From Nilaparvata lugens (Eukaryota > Arthropoda > Insecta > Hemiptera > Delphacidae): a DNA stretch of 64,000 nt. A program made the translations under genes and the position numbers. The notes under the pieces are model-generated. The model was not told the DNA's origin, made no database searches, and was given only the letters and a program-made list of their open reading frames with translations. Position 1 is the stretch's first letter, and each line of letters opens with the position of its first letter. Of this stretch, positions 1-9,679 are shown piece by piece. The stretch is from NCBI RefSeq assembly GCF_014356525.2, contig NC_052507.1:46361992-46425991 (forward strand), written 5' to 3'.

Positions 1-486
1 ATGGGTGCTTTTTATTTTCAATTTCTATGTACATACTAATAGTCCTGAATAACAAATGGGAAAGAGGATACTTGAGAAGAATTCTATAGCTATGGAAGAA
101 TGAAAGAGTGTATATACAGTGTTTTTTATTACAATACCATCATCATTAAATGTCACCACTTAAAAACCAAAGTTTTTGCTAGATAGTGGCGTAACACAGT
201 TGGAACGTTGTTATTCAATTTTATGGAGAAATTATTTTAAAGAAAACTTGCCACAGTTATTGAAAGTAAGAAAGTTGATATTCCAGCACACTAAGATAAG
301 ATATGCTGTTCCGCCGCAAAACGACGAAGGAGTGGGTTAATTTTATTGGTCAATGAACTTGATCTGAATAGAGATTTCAAGAAGATGCGCTCAAAACTTC
401 TGGCTAATCAAATGGTTCGATAGTAATTTTATAACATAGTAATGTTAAAATCCTCAAGTGAGCGCTCACTGTGCTCATTGACAAAC
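1..486. other. Intron-like AT-rich sequence, no gene recognised
   Basis: This stretch lies 3' (minus strand) of the MBD2/3 exon that ends at 487 and should be intron. A plus-strand frame is open from about 156 to 339, but it has no clear start and I do not recognise its translation. The next MBD2/3 exon must lie to the left of the window. Confidence 0.4.
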
Positions 487-732
487 CTGAACGAGAGGCT
501 GATCCGGATTGATGAAAACCCCTGGATTCTTCTCCAAAGCTGACTTGGAGCCAGTCTGGCCGGTGACCGGCTGGTTGGAAACATGCAGGGCCGTCGCTAC
601 CGACTGCAGTATCGTCTCATCGTTCACATGGGGTCCAACTGGTTTCAAACCTTTCGGCAGTTCCATTGCATGCAGCTCGTGGCCATACGTATCACACGCT
701 CGTAGTCCTTCAAGTCTCTTCTCCCAAAACAA
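487..732 (-). CDS. MBD2/3: Methyl-CpG-binding domain protein 2/3, C-terminal exon
   Basis: This is an internal host exon of 82 codons in a gene of the MBD2/MBD3 family, nuclear proteins that bind methylated DNA or act as the MBD subunit of the NuRD deacetylase-remodeller complex. The translation starts LFWEKRLEGL and contains MELPKGLKPVGP, NDETILQSVATALH, QPVTGQT and ALEKNPGVFINPDQPL, which is the block conserved between insect and vertebrate MBD2/3 after the MBD domain. Minus-strand splice signals fit: a pyrimidine-rich tract and AG (733-734) before 732, and CAG followed by GTTTGT (486-481) after 487. Both ends are phase 0. The first exon of the same gene is at 15716-15858, so the intervening sequence is intronic. 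Family recognition is strong; that the two exons belong to one transcript is inferred from strand, order and family. Confidence 0.88.
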
Positions 733-1002
733 CTTCGGTAAAAACAAACAAAGAATACATTTTTATAAAAATATTATCTTATATCTTGATAAATACAAAA
801 TCTAATACACAAAAAAATGTAATATTTGATGAATTCAATCACAGTATGAAATAAATGATGAGTGCCAAATTGATAAGTACAGTACCTGAATTGAGGAAAT
901 ACAGTACCTGGGTATTGCATTGCATGAAAAATAAAATAGAGTGAAGATAATTGCATTGTAAAAATCGCATCATTGAGTGAATAAAATCATGTGAATCATC
1001 GT

Positions 1003-2345
1003 AATTCAAATTCAAATTCTTTATTTTCTGCATAAATACAATAACAAGAAATGTCTGTATATCGCAGTCGTCAAGTACAATAATTATATACACATAGGTA
1101 ACATGTTTTTTGGATTTAGTTAACATAATAAAAGGTCAGAAAAAGTCAGCCAGACAAAAACTCATTCAACGAGTAAAACTCTCCTTCTACAACAAACTTT
1201 TTAAGGTTTTTTTTTGAACAAAGCATCATTATTAATCGACTTCAAACTATCTGGTAATTTATTATAAATTTTAATACCAGTGACATTTATATCCCCTTCA
1301 GACAAGGCAAGACGATGTTGGGGAAGTAGCAAATTGGTACCATGTCTTGTAGAATAATTGTGGCTAGCTCCTACAGTTATAAAACGGTCACCATTCCTTC
1401 TTATATATATAACAGACCGATAAACGAGAAGACCATAAAATGTCATAACGCCAATTCTTCTAAAAGTACCTCTACATATATACTGGAAGGTCTTCTATAA
1501 TTCGGATAGCACGCTTTTGTATCTTGAACACCTCATTGGAATGGGATGAGAACCCCCAAGCTTCCATTGCATAAGTCATCACCGATGCAAAACAGCCATG
1601 ATAAACAGTAAGTAAATATTCTTTATTTAACAGTGACTTTAATATTCTCAGTGAGAAGCACACTTTACTAAGTCTACTGCACACTTCAGTGATGTGAGGA
1701 ATCCAAGAGAAATGCTTATCAATAGTAACTCCCAGAAATTTAGACGTAGCGGATTCACTAATGTGCCTACCATTTACAGATATGGATATTGGAAAGGGTG
1801 ACTTATTTTTTGTCAGAAACTGGAGGAATTTAGTTTTGACCACATTTAATGATAGACTATTTCCAGATAGCCAATCATTCATAGATAATACTGCTCTATT
1901 CACCCTCAACTGAATACTCTCTTCCTGTCCACCAAAAAGCAGAGTTGTGTCATCTGCATAGAACAGAGCCTTGCAAAGCGGTAATTCAAATTCCAGGTCA
2001 TTGATATAAATGAGAAAAAGTAGAGGGCCCAATATTGACCCTTGGGGTACCCCTGAGCTGACCTTGGAGGTTTTTGATTTGATTCCCTGCACCTCAACAA
2101 ACTGAGACCGGTCCTCAAGATATGATTTGAACCATGAAAGTGAGAAACCACGTACACCACACATTTCAAGCTTGAGTAAGAGTGTTCTATGATTAACTTT
2201 ATCAAAGGCTTTTTATAAATCACAAAATAATCCTATGTACTCATTATCAATATAAAACAAACAAAGAATAAAATCAACCTCATGAATACAGTAAGCCAAG
2301 TAAATCTTTAGAAAATGGTCTGCATGGGCAAAAAATGCCTGTGCG
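1003..2345 (-). pseudogene. 5'-truncated non-LTR retrotransposon, reverse transcriptase part
   Basis: Read on the minus strand this is the second half of a LINE reverse transcriptase. It has the KAFDKVNH block near 2200, the VPQGSILGPLLFLIYIND block near 2050, and the catalytic YADD near 1950, followed by the usual thumb and C-terminal region (ATSKFLGVTID, QKRAIRIIEDL). A stop codon interrupts the frame just before KAFDKVNH, and a frameshift around 1450-1470 moves the last 80 residues to another frame. Recognisable sequence fades near 2345, so the copy is 5'-truncated. On the minus strand the 3' end shows AATAAAG and then short TTTGAA-type repeats (about 1003-1025), as in CR1/L2-like tails. 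Clade assignment is tentative. Confidence 0.85.
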
Positions 2346-2369
2346 CAAACCAGAGTTGCATATTATAAG

Positions 2370-2520
2370 ATTGTTAGAGAGAAAGGAAAGACTAATTTTG
2401 CTGCATTCAGAATCCTATTTAATATTATTATTACGTACAGAGGATTATTGGATAGCTCAAAAAAATAATAAAAAGGTTAATTATTGTAATGATGCATACA
2501 GATTCCAAGAACAGTAGTCA
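2370..2520 (+). pseudogene. Possible PIF/Harbinger transposase remnant
   Basis: One plus-strand frame reads NFAAFRILFNIIITYRG followed by a short lysine-rich stretch, which recalls the FGILFNRFRI segment near the C-terminus of PIF/Harbinger DDE transposases. The frame then breaks at stop codons. The match is short and no terminal repeats are visible. It could be coincidence. Confidence 0.25.
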
Positions 2521-2543
2521 GGTTGTCACCACCAGCGAATTTA

Positions 2544-3085
2544 TCAATTAAGGTAGGTATAATTTGTTGTGATGATGTTTTCTGAATTGTCCACTCCCAG
2601 CTGTATTAAAAATTTCTTCAATTTCAATTTAAATAATGATTTTGAGACGCCCTGAAATACTATGTGGTGTGGGAAGTGACGAGCCAAGTTACGGTACAGA
2701 ACATGTGAAATATAGAAGGAATTTGTTTGTGTAAGGGATCTCTGGAGGGGTATAGCTGTAATACCAGTGTTAACAGCATACCGCGTTTGATGCATATGTG
2801 TAATGGGCCCAAGAATATTCATGTTGGAGAATAAATGTATTAAAATGTTTTTAATGAAGAGCTGTCTTACAGTCAGGACCTCACTCTCCTCAAAGAGAAT
2901 GTTAGTTGAGAAACGAGGATTTTTTTTAGAGCTACTTTCAAAATGGCTTTCTGGACAATAAAGAGTGGCTGAAGTACCGTCTTGCAAGCACCACCCCATG
3001 CAACTATACCAAACTCCAAAAGGGACTGGACATATGCAAAGTATGCCATTCTAATCTCTCTCTTATCCAGTACATCGCTCATCAT
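2544..3085 (-). pseudogene. Frameshifted C-terminal end of LINE ORF2
   Basis: The last part of ORF2 continues in other frames after the main frame stops at 3082. One frame (3085-2873) reads DKREIRMAYFAYVQSLLEFG and WGGAC, the usual post-RT block. Another (2999-2544) gives RQLFIKNILIHLF and NSFYISHVLYRN. The corresponding order is present in the plus-strand relative at 32215-32817. At least two frameshifts separate these pieces from the catalytic part. Confidence 0.8.
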
Positions 3086-5781
3086 TCTAAATGCATATAT
3101 ATATTTTCTAAGTCTTTTTTTATGTATTCAATGTGAGCAGACCACCTCATCCTATGGTCGAAAAAAACGCCCAAATACTTGTAGGAAGTGACCATTTCAA
3201 TACAAGAACACCCACATGTAACACTGAGAAAATCCCCACAGCAGTGAACTTTCAAACTTGATAAATTGTAATCGGTCGTTGGTCTCAATGATATTGGCAT
3301 AAATTTCGTTTTCGTGGTGTTCATTGTCAATGTATTCTGATCAAGCCATGTTTTTATGTGAAAAAGGTCATTTTGAGCATTTTCCTTAACTTCAACCCAG
3401 CTTGGCCCTTTCAAAAATATCAATGCATCATCTGCAAACAAAAATAACCTCCCATGTATATTTACTTTTGATATATTATTTATATAGATTAAAAAGAGGA
3501 TTGGGCCCAAAGTGCTTCCCTGAGTCACCCCAAAGTCAACCGCCACATCTTCACCCCTGACATCCATCAAGGAAACAAACTGAAGGCGATTTGACAGATA
3601 ACTTCTGAACCATGCCAACGCTGTACCTCGTATTCCAATAAGGTTTAATTTATTCAATAATTTGTTCCTATCAACCGAATCGAAGGCTTTTTTTAGGTCA
3701 AGGAATAGAAGCATCATTCGTCGATTTTCATTCATTCCTTCATTTATGGCTTTGCAAATGTCAAATAGAGCATCAGGTATATTTTTATCTTTTCTGAAGC
3801 CATACTGACAGTCACATAGAATTCTATTCCTATTAAGATAGAAAATGAGCTGTTCTTTCACTATTTTTTCTAGAATTTTTGAAAAAACGCTTAGCAATGA
3901 TATGGGACGGTAATTGTTTTTGTCGGTAGGGTCACCAGATTTGAAGAGGGGAAAAACCTTGGCCATCTTTAGGAACTCAGGGAACACACCAGACTGTAAA
4001 CTAAGATTAATTAAATGAGTTAGTGGCTTGATCAGAATTGCAATATTATCTTTCAGGAACTTAGCAGAGATATTATCATACCCTGGAGCTGACCCACCTC
4101 TGAGACTACCTATGGCATGCATAATTTCAGCTTCAGTTACAGCCTGAAACTCAAAGTGATTTCGATTCAAATGTTGACTATCATCGACTAAAAGAGGCTC
4201 TCCAGAATCTATAGCATCAGCCAGAATTTGGCCGACTGATGCAAAAAAAACATTGAATTCATCAGCTACATTCTTGTAAATCGCTGTTGTAACAGACTGG
4301 ATACCTGGTAGAAATTTACTAATAACAAAAGAATCCTTATTAATACTTTTTCCCGCCAACTCTCCTATCACTCCCCAGAACCGCCTAGGATCATCTCTAA
4401 ATTCCATTAGTTTATTTTTATAATATTCAAGTTTAGTTCTTTTCAAATTAACGGTAAGATTTTTTCTAAGCGTGAGATAATGATTTTTCAGAGCGTTATT
4501 ATATGGTTGCCTCTTCAATTTCCTACTCAATTTATCTCTTTGTCTAATAGCATCAATCAGGTCTGAATTTATCCATGGCTTTAATTTTTTTCTTCTTGAC
4601 CTCATCGTCTTAGTATTCATACTGAAATCTACTGATTTTTTTATAATTTGATGAAATTTACTAGAACAATTATTTATTTCAAAACAGTTTTCTACCGAAC
4701 CCCAATCCGCATTCTGGAGAGCCTGTGCTAATAGGCCTTTATTTACAATAGTATAGGTCTTAGCCGATTCAGCCGGTTTTTGTACTGGAAATGAAATATT
4801 AAGAGCTATACTGAAATGATCTGTTATTGCAGTATGCAACACGGCCGCCTTCATCTGATCCTGATCAGCGTATCTTACAAAAATGTGATCAATAAGAGAA
4901 ATCGAGTCACCATCAATTCTAGTTGGCTTATTTATACACTGTACAAGACCAGCACCGACCAAACAGTTCAAGTACCTGTTCGCGATTAGGTCATCTGAGA
5001 ACAAATTTATATTAACATCTCCTACCAGTAAGCAGCTTTTATTAGAATTTAAAGCATAGTAATAATTTTCCAACTCATCTAGAAATAAATTAATGTTACT
5101 ATCGAATGTTCTATAAATTGCTAGGAGAGAAAAGGACTTGTTCAGTATCTGAAAATCCACCGTTAAACCATAAACATCTGCCAATGTTGTTTGTTCAACG
5201 CTATAATTTATTGTGCTATTAATGTATATAATCACGCTATCATTTTGATTGCGCTGTTTATCAGTAGCTACCAAATCAAATCCATCTATTGGCCTTCCCA
5301 CCGCCCCATCTTTAAGCCAGCATTCGGTCAATACTATTAAATCCAACCGTGTGTTCAAAGAATCTATATACACCAACAATTCATCGAAATTTCTAGAAAC
5401 ACTCCTTATATTAGTACATAATATCTTAAAGCTTAAATCCACGGAATCAAAGAAAGAAACAAATTCTTCTGAATGCACCAATTCTGAGCAATTGGAAAAA
5501 TTTAAACTGTCAACGTCATCATTTGATACTAGCAGCCTAGCCACAGCTAGGAAAATATAAAAATAAAGTGTAATTATTAATTTTACGATTATAAGTTGAT
5601 ATTGAAAAGCAAATAAATTGAGAGAGAATATAACGATTATAAAATAATAAATAGATAATAAAAAAGAAGAGAATATTAGGAATATGAAATAATAATTAAG
5701 AAAAAATATATATATAGGTGTGGAAAAAAGAAAAATTACATATAGAATCCCCCGTGCACAACCAACATTGTTATTTATCAA
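3082..5781 (-). CDS. LINE ORF2: AP-type endonuclease and reverse transcriptase
   Basis: An open frame of 899 codons. About residues 118-345 are an AP-like endonuclease, starting ILCTNIRSVSRNFDELL and including LTECWL, LLVGDVNIN and TDHFSIAL, where conserved catalytic residues lie. About residues 550-850 are reverse transcriptase: KVFPLFKSGD, NNYRPISLLSVFSKILE, YGFRKDKN, FLDLKKAFDSVD, TQGSTLGPILFLIYINN and the catalytic FADD near residue 780 (about 3436). The first 80 or so residues are a very hydrophobic, AT-rich stretch with no counterpart in the relative at 29813. The real start is probably near residue 80-90, or the frame is an in-frame fusion with the spacer; no good Met sits there. The frame stops at 3082, and the C-terminal tail is frameshifted. 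The enzyme nicks target DNA and copies its own RNA into it. Confidence 0.85.
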   Translation of the reverse strand: MINNNVGCARGILYVIFLFSTPIYIFFLNYYFIFLIFSSFLLSIYYFIIVIFSLNLFAFQYQLIIVKLIITLYFYIFLAVARLLVSNDDVDSLNFSNCSELVHSEEFVSFFDSVDLSFKILCTNIRSVSRNFDELLVYIDSLNTRLDLIVLTECWLKDGAVGRPIDGFDLVATDKQRNQNDSVIIYINSTINYSVEQTTLADVYGLTVDFQILNKSFSLLAIYRTFDSNINLFLDELENYYYALNSNKSCLLVGDVNINLFSDDLIANRYLNCLVGAGLVQCINKPTRIDGDSISLIDHIFVRYADQDQMKAAVLHTAITDHFSIALNISFPVQKPAESAKTYTIVNKGLLAQALQNADWGSVENCFEINNCSSKFHQIIKKSVDFSMNTKTMRSRRKKLKPWINSDLIDAIRQRDKLSRKLKRQPYNNALKNHYLTLRKNLTVNLKRTKLEYYKNKLMEFRDDPRRFWGVIGELAGKSINKDSFVISKFLPGIQSVTTAIYKNVADEFNVFFASVGQILADAIDSGEPLLVDDSQHLNRNHFEFQAVTEAEIMHAIGSLRGGSAPGYDNISAKFLKDNIAILIKPLTHLINLSLQSGVFPEFLKMAKVFPLFKSGDPTDKNNYRPISLLSVFSKILEKIVKEQLIFYLNRNRILCDCQYGFRKDKNIPDALFDICKAINEGMNENRRMMLLFLDLKKAFDSVDRNKLLNKLNLIGIRGTALAWFRSYLSNRLQFVSLMDVRGEDVAVDFGVTQGSTLGPILFLIYINNISKVNIHGRLFLFADDALIFLKGPSWVEVKENAQNDLFHIKTWLDQNTLTMNTTKTKFMPISLRPTTDYNLSSLKVHCCGDFLSVTCGCSCIEMVTSYKYLGVFFDHRMRWSAHIEYIKKDLENIYMHLE

Positions 5782-6474
5782 GGACTGGATTAATATGATG
5801 CTAAGAATGAGTATTTTATAAATATTATAAGTATTTTACTTCATTACTTACTGTATAATAATGCAACAACAAAAATATTAGCTCCCCCATACTACTCAAT
5901 GATATGCTATTTCTCACACACACATACACGTCAGTCAGTCTACAGGCAAATATAATTCATTTAAACTGAGAAACCCAGTATTTAAAGATTAGCAAGAGAA
6001 GATCGAGATAACGGAATTCAGCTCTAATACTTTCTACCAACTTCAAAGATTAGCAGTTCAAAATAGTCAGTTATCATTATCGATAAAAGGTTCAATAGGT
6101 ACTATTTACTTGACAGAATAACAATAGACACCTCTATCTCACGAAACTAGTTTATCTAACGAATTGAATTCGCTTCTCCTAAGCTACTGTATTCTAATAA
6201 CGTACTATCATTCAAGTAAGCTTGGATGGGAGCAATGAACAATTATTTAAACTTCTTATTATACAGAACAACAACCCATACATGCATGTCATTCACACTC
6301 TTATTAAATAACTTGATAACTTATAATAAATAAAATGACAGATTAGTTTTAAAATACTCCTTCTTCAATGACAGTTTACTACGCTCAACTATATTGTTTA
6401 CGCTAAATTGTCTCAGTAAACACTAGATTAAGATTTCAAATAACATTACTGTTCATTTCTACGCTTTATGAGAT
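5782..6474. other. Spacer between LINE ORF1 and ORF2
   Basis: AT-rich sequence between ORF1 (ends 6475) and ORF2 on the minus strand. No coding signal, hairpin or other element stands out. Confidence 0.5.
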
Positions 6475-7442
6475 CTATACTTTAATCTTACTTACGTCGG
6501 CATCGTCCTTTTTCTCATTTTTAAGATTATGGAGATCCTCATCACATCTAACAATATGAATTGGACCGCCATCCTCCCATCTAACTTTTATTCTGCCTAC
6601 ACGGTCGATCCACACATGACGGAAACCCCTCTCCCTTTGCACCTTTTTGACTTGACCGAACAGTCTACGTCTATCCGCCGTTAAGGACTGATTGATGTAA
6701 ATTGGACTATTTCCCTGCAATTTTATATGCTGAGTTGAAAAGTCTCTACATTGTTTTCTGTTCTTTAGCAGTGCATCCTTGTCCCCACGACGAACAAAAC
6801 GAACTATTATTCCAGGTGCGATGTTGTCCTTTCTTCTAGGGAGGCGATGACATGCATCAATCGACGTGCGGTCCAGCTTCACGTTCAGCGCCTTCCCGAT
6901 CTCCAGTATTCTGCCCTGGACGTCCTCGTTGTTCATCTCGGGAACTCCGAACACTTCAAGGGTGTTTCTTCGGCCATATTGCTCCTGATCGTCCTGTTTC
7001 AGTTCTACTCCCGAAGTTTGGTTTTTAGGTGTGAGTTTTCTTCCTTCAGGGCGGTTATTGATGCCCCCTGCTTCGCGATTTCCTTTGCATTTTCTTCCAG
7101 AGTTTTTCTGCAGGCAAATATTTCAGCTCAGAGCTTATCCAGTAGCTCGTCTTTCATTTTTGTTAGTAAAATATTTAATTGTTCAATCGTCACTGGAGCA
7201 CTACTACTTGTCGCTGAAATTGTGTTTGCCTTAACTGGAGTAGAGTCTGAATTGGCTCGTTGGAGACGTAAAGCACTGGTACACTTCTTACATGACCAAA
7301 CTTTGCCGGTTCCTTGAAATACATCGAGATCGTTGTCGGTGAGCTCCACACAAGCACCATGGAACATACAGCTGCAATTCGAGCAAGTTATTTTCGATTT
7401 CGATGCACGATTAACCTGTTGTTTGCAGCTCTCGCAACTCAT
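6475..7442 (-). pseudogene. LINE ORF1: PHD-type zinc finger plus coiled-coil and RNA-binding region, broken
   Basis: ORF1 proteins of this LINE group coat the element RNA and act as nucleic-acid chaperones. The ATG at 7442 opens a cysteine/histidine-rich start (MSCESCKQQ, CSNCSCMFHGACVEL, WSCKKC) typical of the PHD-like finger in such ORF1s. A TGA near 7128 interrupts the frame. After it the same frame runs through a charged, probably coiled-coil segment (EENAKEIAKQ). Near 7010-6990 the frame shifts, and a stretch with the order Q-Y-G-R-R-N then VFGVPE begins, a hallmark of LINE ORF1 RRM-like domains. It is followed by DACHRLPRR and INQSLTADRRRLFGQ. The frame closes at 6475. One stop and one frameshift make it non-functional as it stands. 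Confidence 0.8.
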
Positions 7443-7654
7443 CTTGTAGGCGACCGTACGTAAAACAACAATCGATCACAGTGAATTCACTAATAGAGTA
7501 ACCAGTCCTACTGCTTTAAATTCTTCAAATTTGCGGTTATACACAGAGATTCCGTAAAGCTAGAACATTATTGTATTTCGGTTATAACTTGATTCAAGAA
7601 CAAACAGATAAGGCGCACAAATGATAAACGAACCTTTCACCTCGAATGCTCAAC

Positions 7655-8601
7655 AACAACTGAATAAGAATCTTTGATAGTGTAGGTATAAGTGCTACAG
7701 GACGATAATTTTCTTCACTACATCTGTTACCCCCTTTGAAAACCGGAATAATCCTTGAATGCTTGAAAACTGCAGGGAAATGACCTTGATTGAAAGACTC
7801 ATTAATTAAATAGGTTTATGGTCCAATAATATTTGAATAGGATCGATGTAGCAGCCAGGCTGATATTCCATCAATTCCGTATGACTTTTTCGGTTTAAGT
7901 GATAAAATAGCCTTGACAACATCGTCATAATTTACAAAAGGAAGGTAAAACTGTGTTTGAATTCGGGGGCCCTTGGGTACTCTAAATCCTACATTGTTAC
8001 TGTTCATGAATTGTGCTGATTTTAAATGCTTTGTCTGGCTGTTTATCTATAAAAAACTTGAATTGTTAATTTTAAAATTTACTAAAGATGAAGATCTTGG
8101 TAATTCAATCAAACTATTACTAAGGGGTGAAGTCCGAGATAGTCTATTGTCCTTTTCAGATGACATGGAATCATGCACATTTTCACAGTTTTCACATCCA
8201 TCGTCACAGTTTTCACATCCATCGTCACAGTTTTCACATCCATCGTCACAGTTTTCCATTTCCTCTTGATTGGGTGTGATAGGATAGGAACACAGATAGT
8301 TAATAGCGGGAGACTCAGGCAATTGAGGGATCCGCAGCTCATCCGCAGTTGTAGCCCTGCCACCAGTAGTCGCCGATAGATCAAGGTCACCTACACCAAT
8401 TCTCGCAGCATTCTGCTTGGCAAACACTTCAAAGTTCCTGGCTAGTATCAGCTTTCCGCGACGATTGAGATGCAGACCGTGCCTTGTGAAGTGGGATCGC
8501 TGGAGGAAGTCATTTACGTCCAAAAAGGAAAGCCGCAGACCGTCGTAATGATAGGTACAATCAATTCTATATATCAGTGAATGGAATATGGATAAAAACA
8601 A
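7655..8601 (-). pseudogene. LINE fragment: SGNH-like domain followed by reverse transcriptase N-terminus
   Basis: On the minus strand, residues from about 8600 read SFLDVNDFLQRSHFTRHGLHL then NRRGKLILARNF. The D...H-GLHLN pattern is that of the C-terminal catalytic part of SGNH/GDSL esterase-like domains found in ORF1 of some insect LINEs. A low-complexity ENCDDGC repeat follows. After a single TAG (about 8047), the same frame continues into an RT start: YDDVVKAILSLKPKKSYGIDG, FPAVFKHSRIIPVFKGGN, EENYRPVALIPTLSKI. It ends near 7655. No endonuclease domain lies between the two, so this is either an internally deleted ORF1-ORF2 copy or an unusual order. Stops also occur within the RT part. SGNH assignment is tentative; the RT assignment is good. 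Confidence 0.65.
8184..8255. repeat. 21-bp minisatellite inside a LINE reading frame
   Basis: About 3.4 tandem copies of a 21-bp unit (CACAGTTTTCACATCCATCG plus T). The unit is a multiple of three, so it adds seven-residue ENCDDGC repeats to the minus-strand LINE frame without breaking it. The copies are identical or nearly so, which points to recent slippage. Confidence 0.95.
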
Positions 8602-8792
8602 CCAGGGAAATCACTAGGATAAATAATTTCTATTTGGATATGTTCTACAATGAAAAATTATAAATTGCAGATTTAAGTGAAATTTTCAATTTCTTTCGCG
8701 ATTGTAAAGGAAGAGTTTTGTTAAGATTCGTATTTTGAAATTAATTAATCTGATAAATTCAAAATTGTAGTAGATTATTTTGACACAAAATA
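8602..8792. other. AT-rich sequence, no feature seen
   Basis: No coding signal, terminal repeat or structured element was recognised here. It is presumably intron of the MBD2/3 gene. Confidence 0.4.
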
Positions 8793-8977
8793 AGCTGCGT
8801 TCACACCAAAGTTATTAACAAAATGTTAATAACTTAATCCTTATAGATTCTATTAGATTGAAGGGAACTTGACAAACACTTATGTTCACCATGTGTATGA
8901 TAAGTTATGTTCAATCTAATAGAATCTATGAGGATAAGTTTTCAACATTTTGTTTATAACTTTAGTGAAAAAGCAGC
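8793..8977. mobile_element. Short fold-back MITE
   Basis: The two halves are long imperfect inverted repeats of about 70 bases. The left arm starts AGCTGCGTTCACACCAAAG and runs to ATTCTATTAGATTGAA; the right arm starts TTCAATCTAATAGAAT and ends AGTGAAAAAGCAGCT. A loop of about 45 bases separates them. A partial copy of the right half lies at 17219-17281. No transposase is encoded, and I cannot assign a superfamily. Confidence 0.8.
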
Positions 8978-9041
8978 TTTAGTGTGCGAATTAAGTTATT
9001 ATTTTAAATAACCTCTAGACTGTGTATTCCAAATTAGGGTT

Positions 9042-9115
9042 TAGAGCAGTTTTGGGCGAATGCTTGTTGTTTTTACCTGGATTGTATTTGTATATGAATA
9101 AATATATTTTTTTTG
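9042..9115. repeat. Dispersed repeat shared with 25107-25175
   Basis: The string GAGCAGTTTTGGGCGAATGC and the sequence after it (ACCTGGATTG-like) recur at 25107 with few changes. Both are followed by an AT-rich run containing AATAAA-type motifs, so this could be the 3' end of a SINE or LINE family. The body of the element is not recognisable here. Confidence 0.6.
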
Positions 9116-9176
9116 TGGAATCATTTTTTTAGAAATAAAGAACAAAAGAACAATCAGTATAGTTATTTGTGCAACT

Positions 9177-9259
9177 AGTGCGCAAAGTGACAGTTTGCTG
9201 CACCGAAAGAAGGCGAGGGCGGAATGGTTTGTTGAGTGCAGCAGAGGAACTTTGCGCAC
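9177..9259. repeat. Imperfect hairpin with GTGCGCAAAGT arms
   Basis: Arms of about 25 bases (9177-9203 and 9236-9259) pair as GTGCGCAAAGT with ACTTTGCGCAC and TTTGCTGCAC with GTGCAGCAGA. The loop of about 32 bases is richer in G and C than its surroundings. No gene is evident. Confidence 0.7.
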
Positions 9260-9274
9260 GTATTTCACATTAAG

Positions 9275-9673
9275 TTTTTCCTACAGTTACCATTGAATAT
9301 GAAAAGTGGGTAATTATGGGTAAAATTGCCTGAAATCCATCAAATGTTTTTCTGTGTAATTTTATTATTGATAAAAACCTTAATCCTAAAATCCTAAAGT
9401 CCTCGTTGTCCTTGGTTATAATATCTAATTAATAAGGTGCGCGTTGTGCTTCGTTATTATTATGACCTCACTATAGCAGCCCAGTCACTGTTACCAACTT
9501 CATTTTGATTTTGCTGCACTGTTGCTCCATATAACCTACTAAGTATTTTGCGTTGCCATGTTGCAAATCTGGAGTGCAGAAAAAATTTTTCCCGCACTAG
9601 AGCGGAAAAGTGATTCTTTGCGTTCTGTAATCAGTGCAGCAATGGCCACTTTTCAACGTAACTGTAGGAAAAA
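9275..9673. repeat. Candidate TIR unit bounded by TTTTTCCTACAGTTAC
   Basis: TTTTTCCTACAGTTAC (9275-9290) recurs inverted as GTAACTGTAGGAAAAA (9658-9673), bounding about 400 bases with no coding capacity. The motif GTGCAGCA of the neighbouring hairpin also occurs near 9633. It could be a small non-autonomous transposon. No convincing target duplication was found. Confidence 0.4.
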
Positions 9674-9679
9674 TATATT

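Larger units (their letters stand above)
2540..7655 (-). mobile_element. Two-ORF non-LTR retrotransposon (CR1/L2-like group), nearly full length
   Basis: This is a LINE on the minus strand with, in order from its 5' end: a leader (about 7655-7443), ORF1 with a PHD-type finger (7442-6475), an AT-rich spacer of about 700 bases, and ORF2 with endonuclease and reverse transcriptase (from within 5781, to 2544). The plus-strand relative at about 28986-33362 shares ORF2 closely in layout and wording, so the two copies define one family or two close ones. The left end stops right after the ORF2 coding end. The relative has about 540 bases of 3' UTR and a TTGAA-repeat tail, so this copy lost its 3' UTR, which is unusual for a LINE and suggests a later deletion. 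The 5' boundary is placed where unrelated RT sequence begins. Confidence 0.8.

Noticed and set aside
509..805. Plus-strand frame of 98 codons over the MBD2/3 exon
   Set aside because: It is the antisense shadow of the conserved minus-strand exon; the minus strand has the family match and splice sites.
8173..8379. Plus-strand frame with FTSIVTV repeats
   Set aside because: Antisense reading of the 21-bp minisatellite in the LINE frame.
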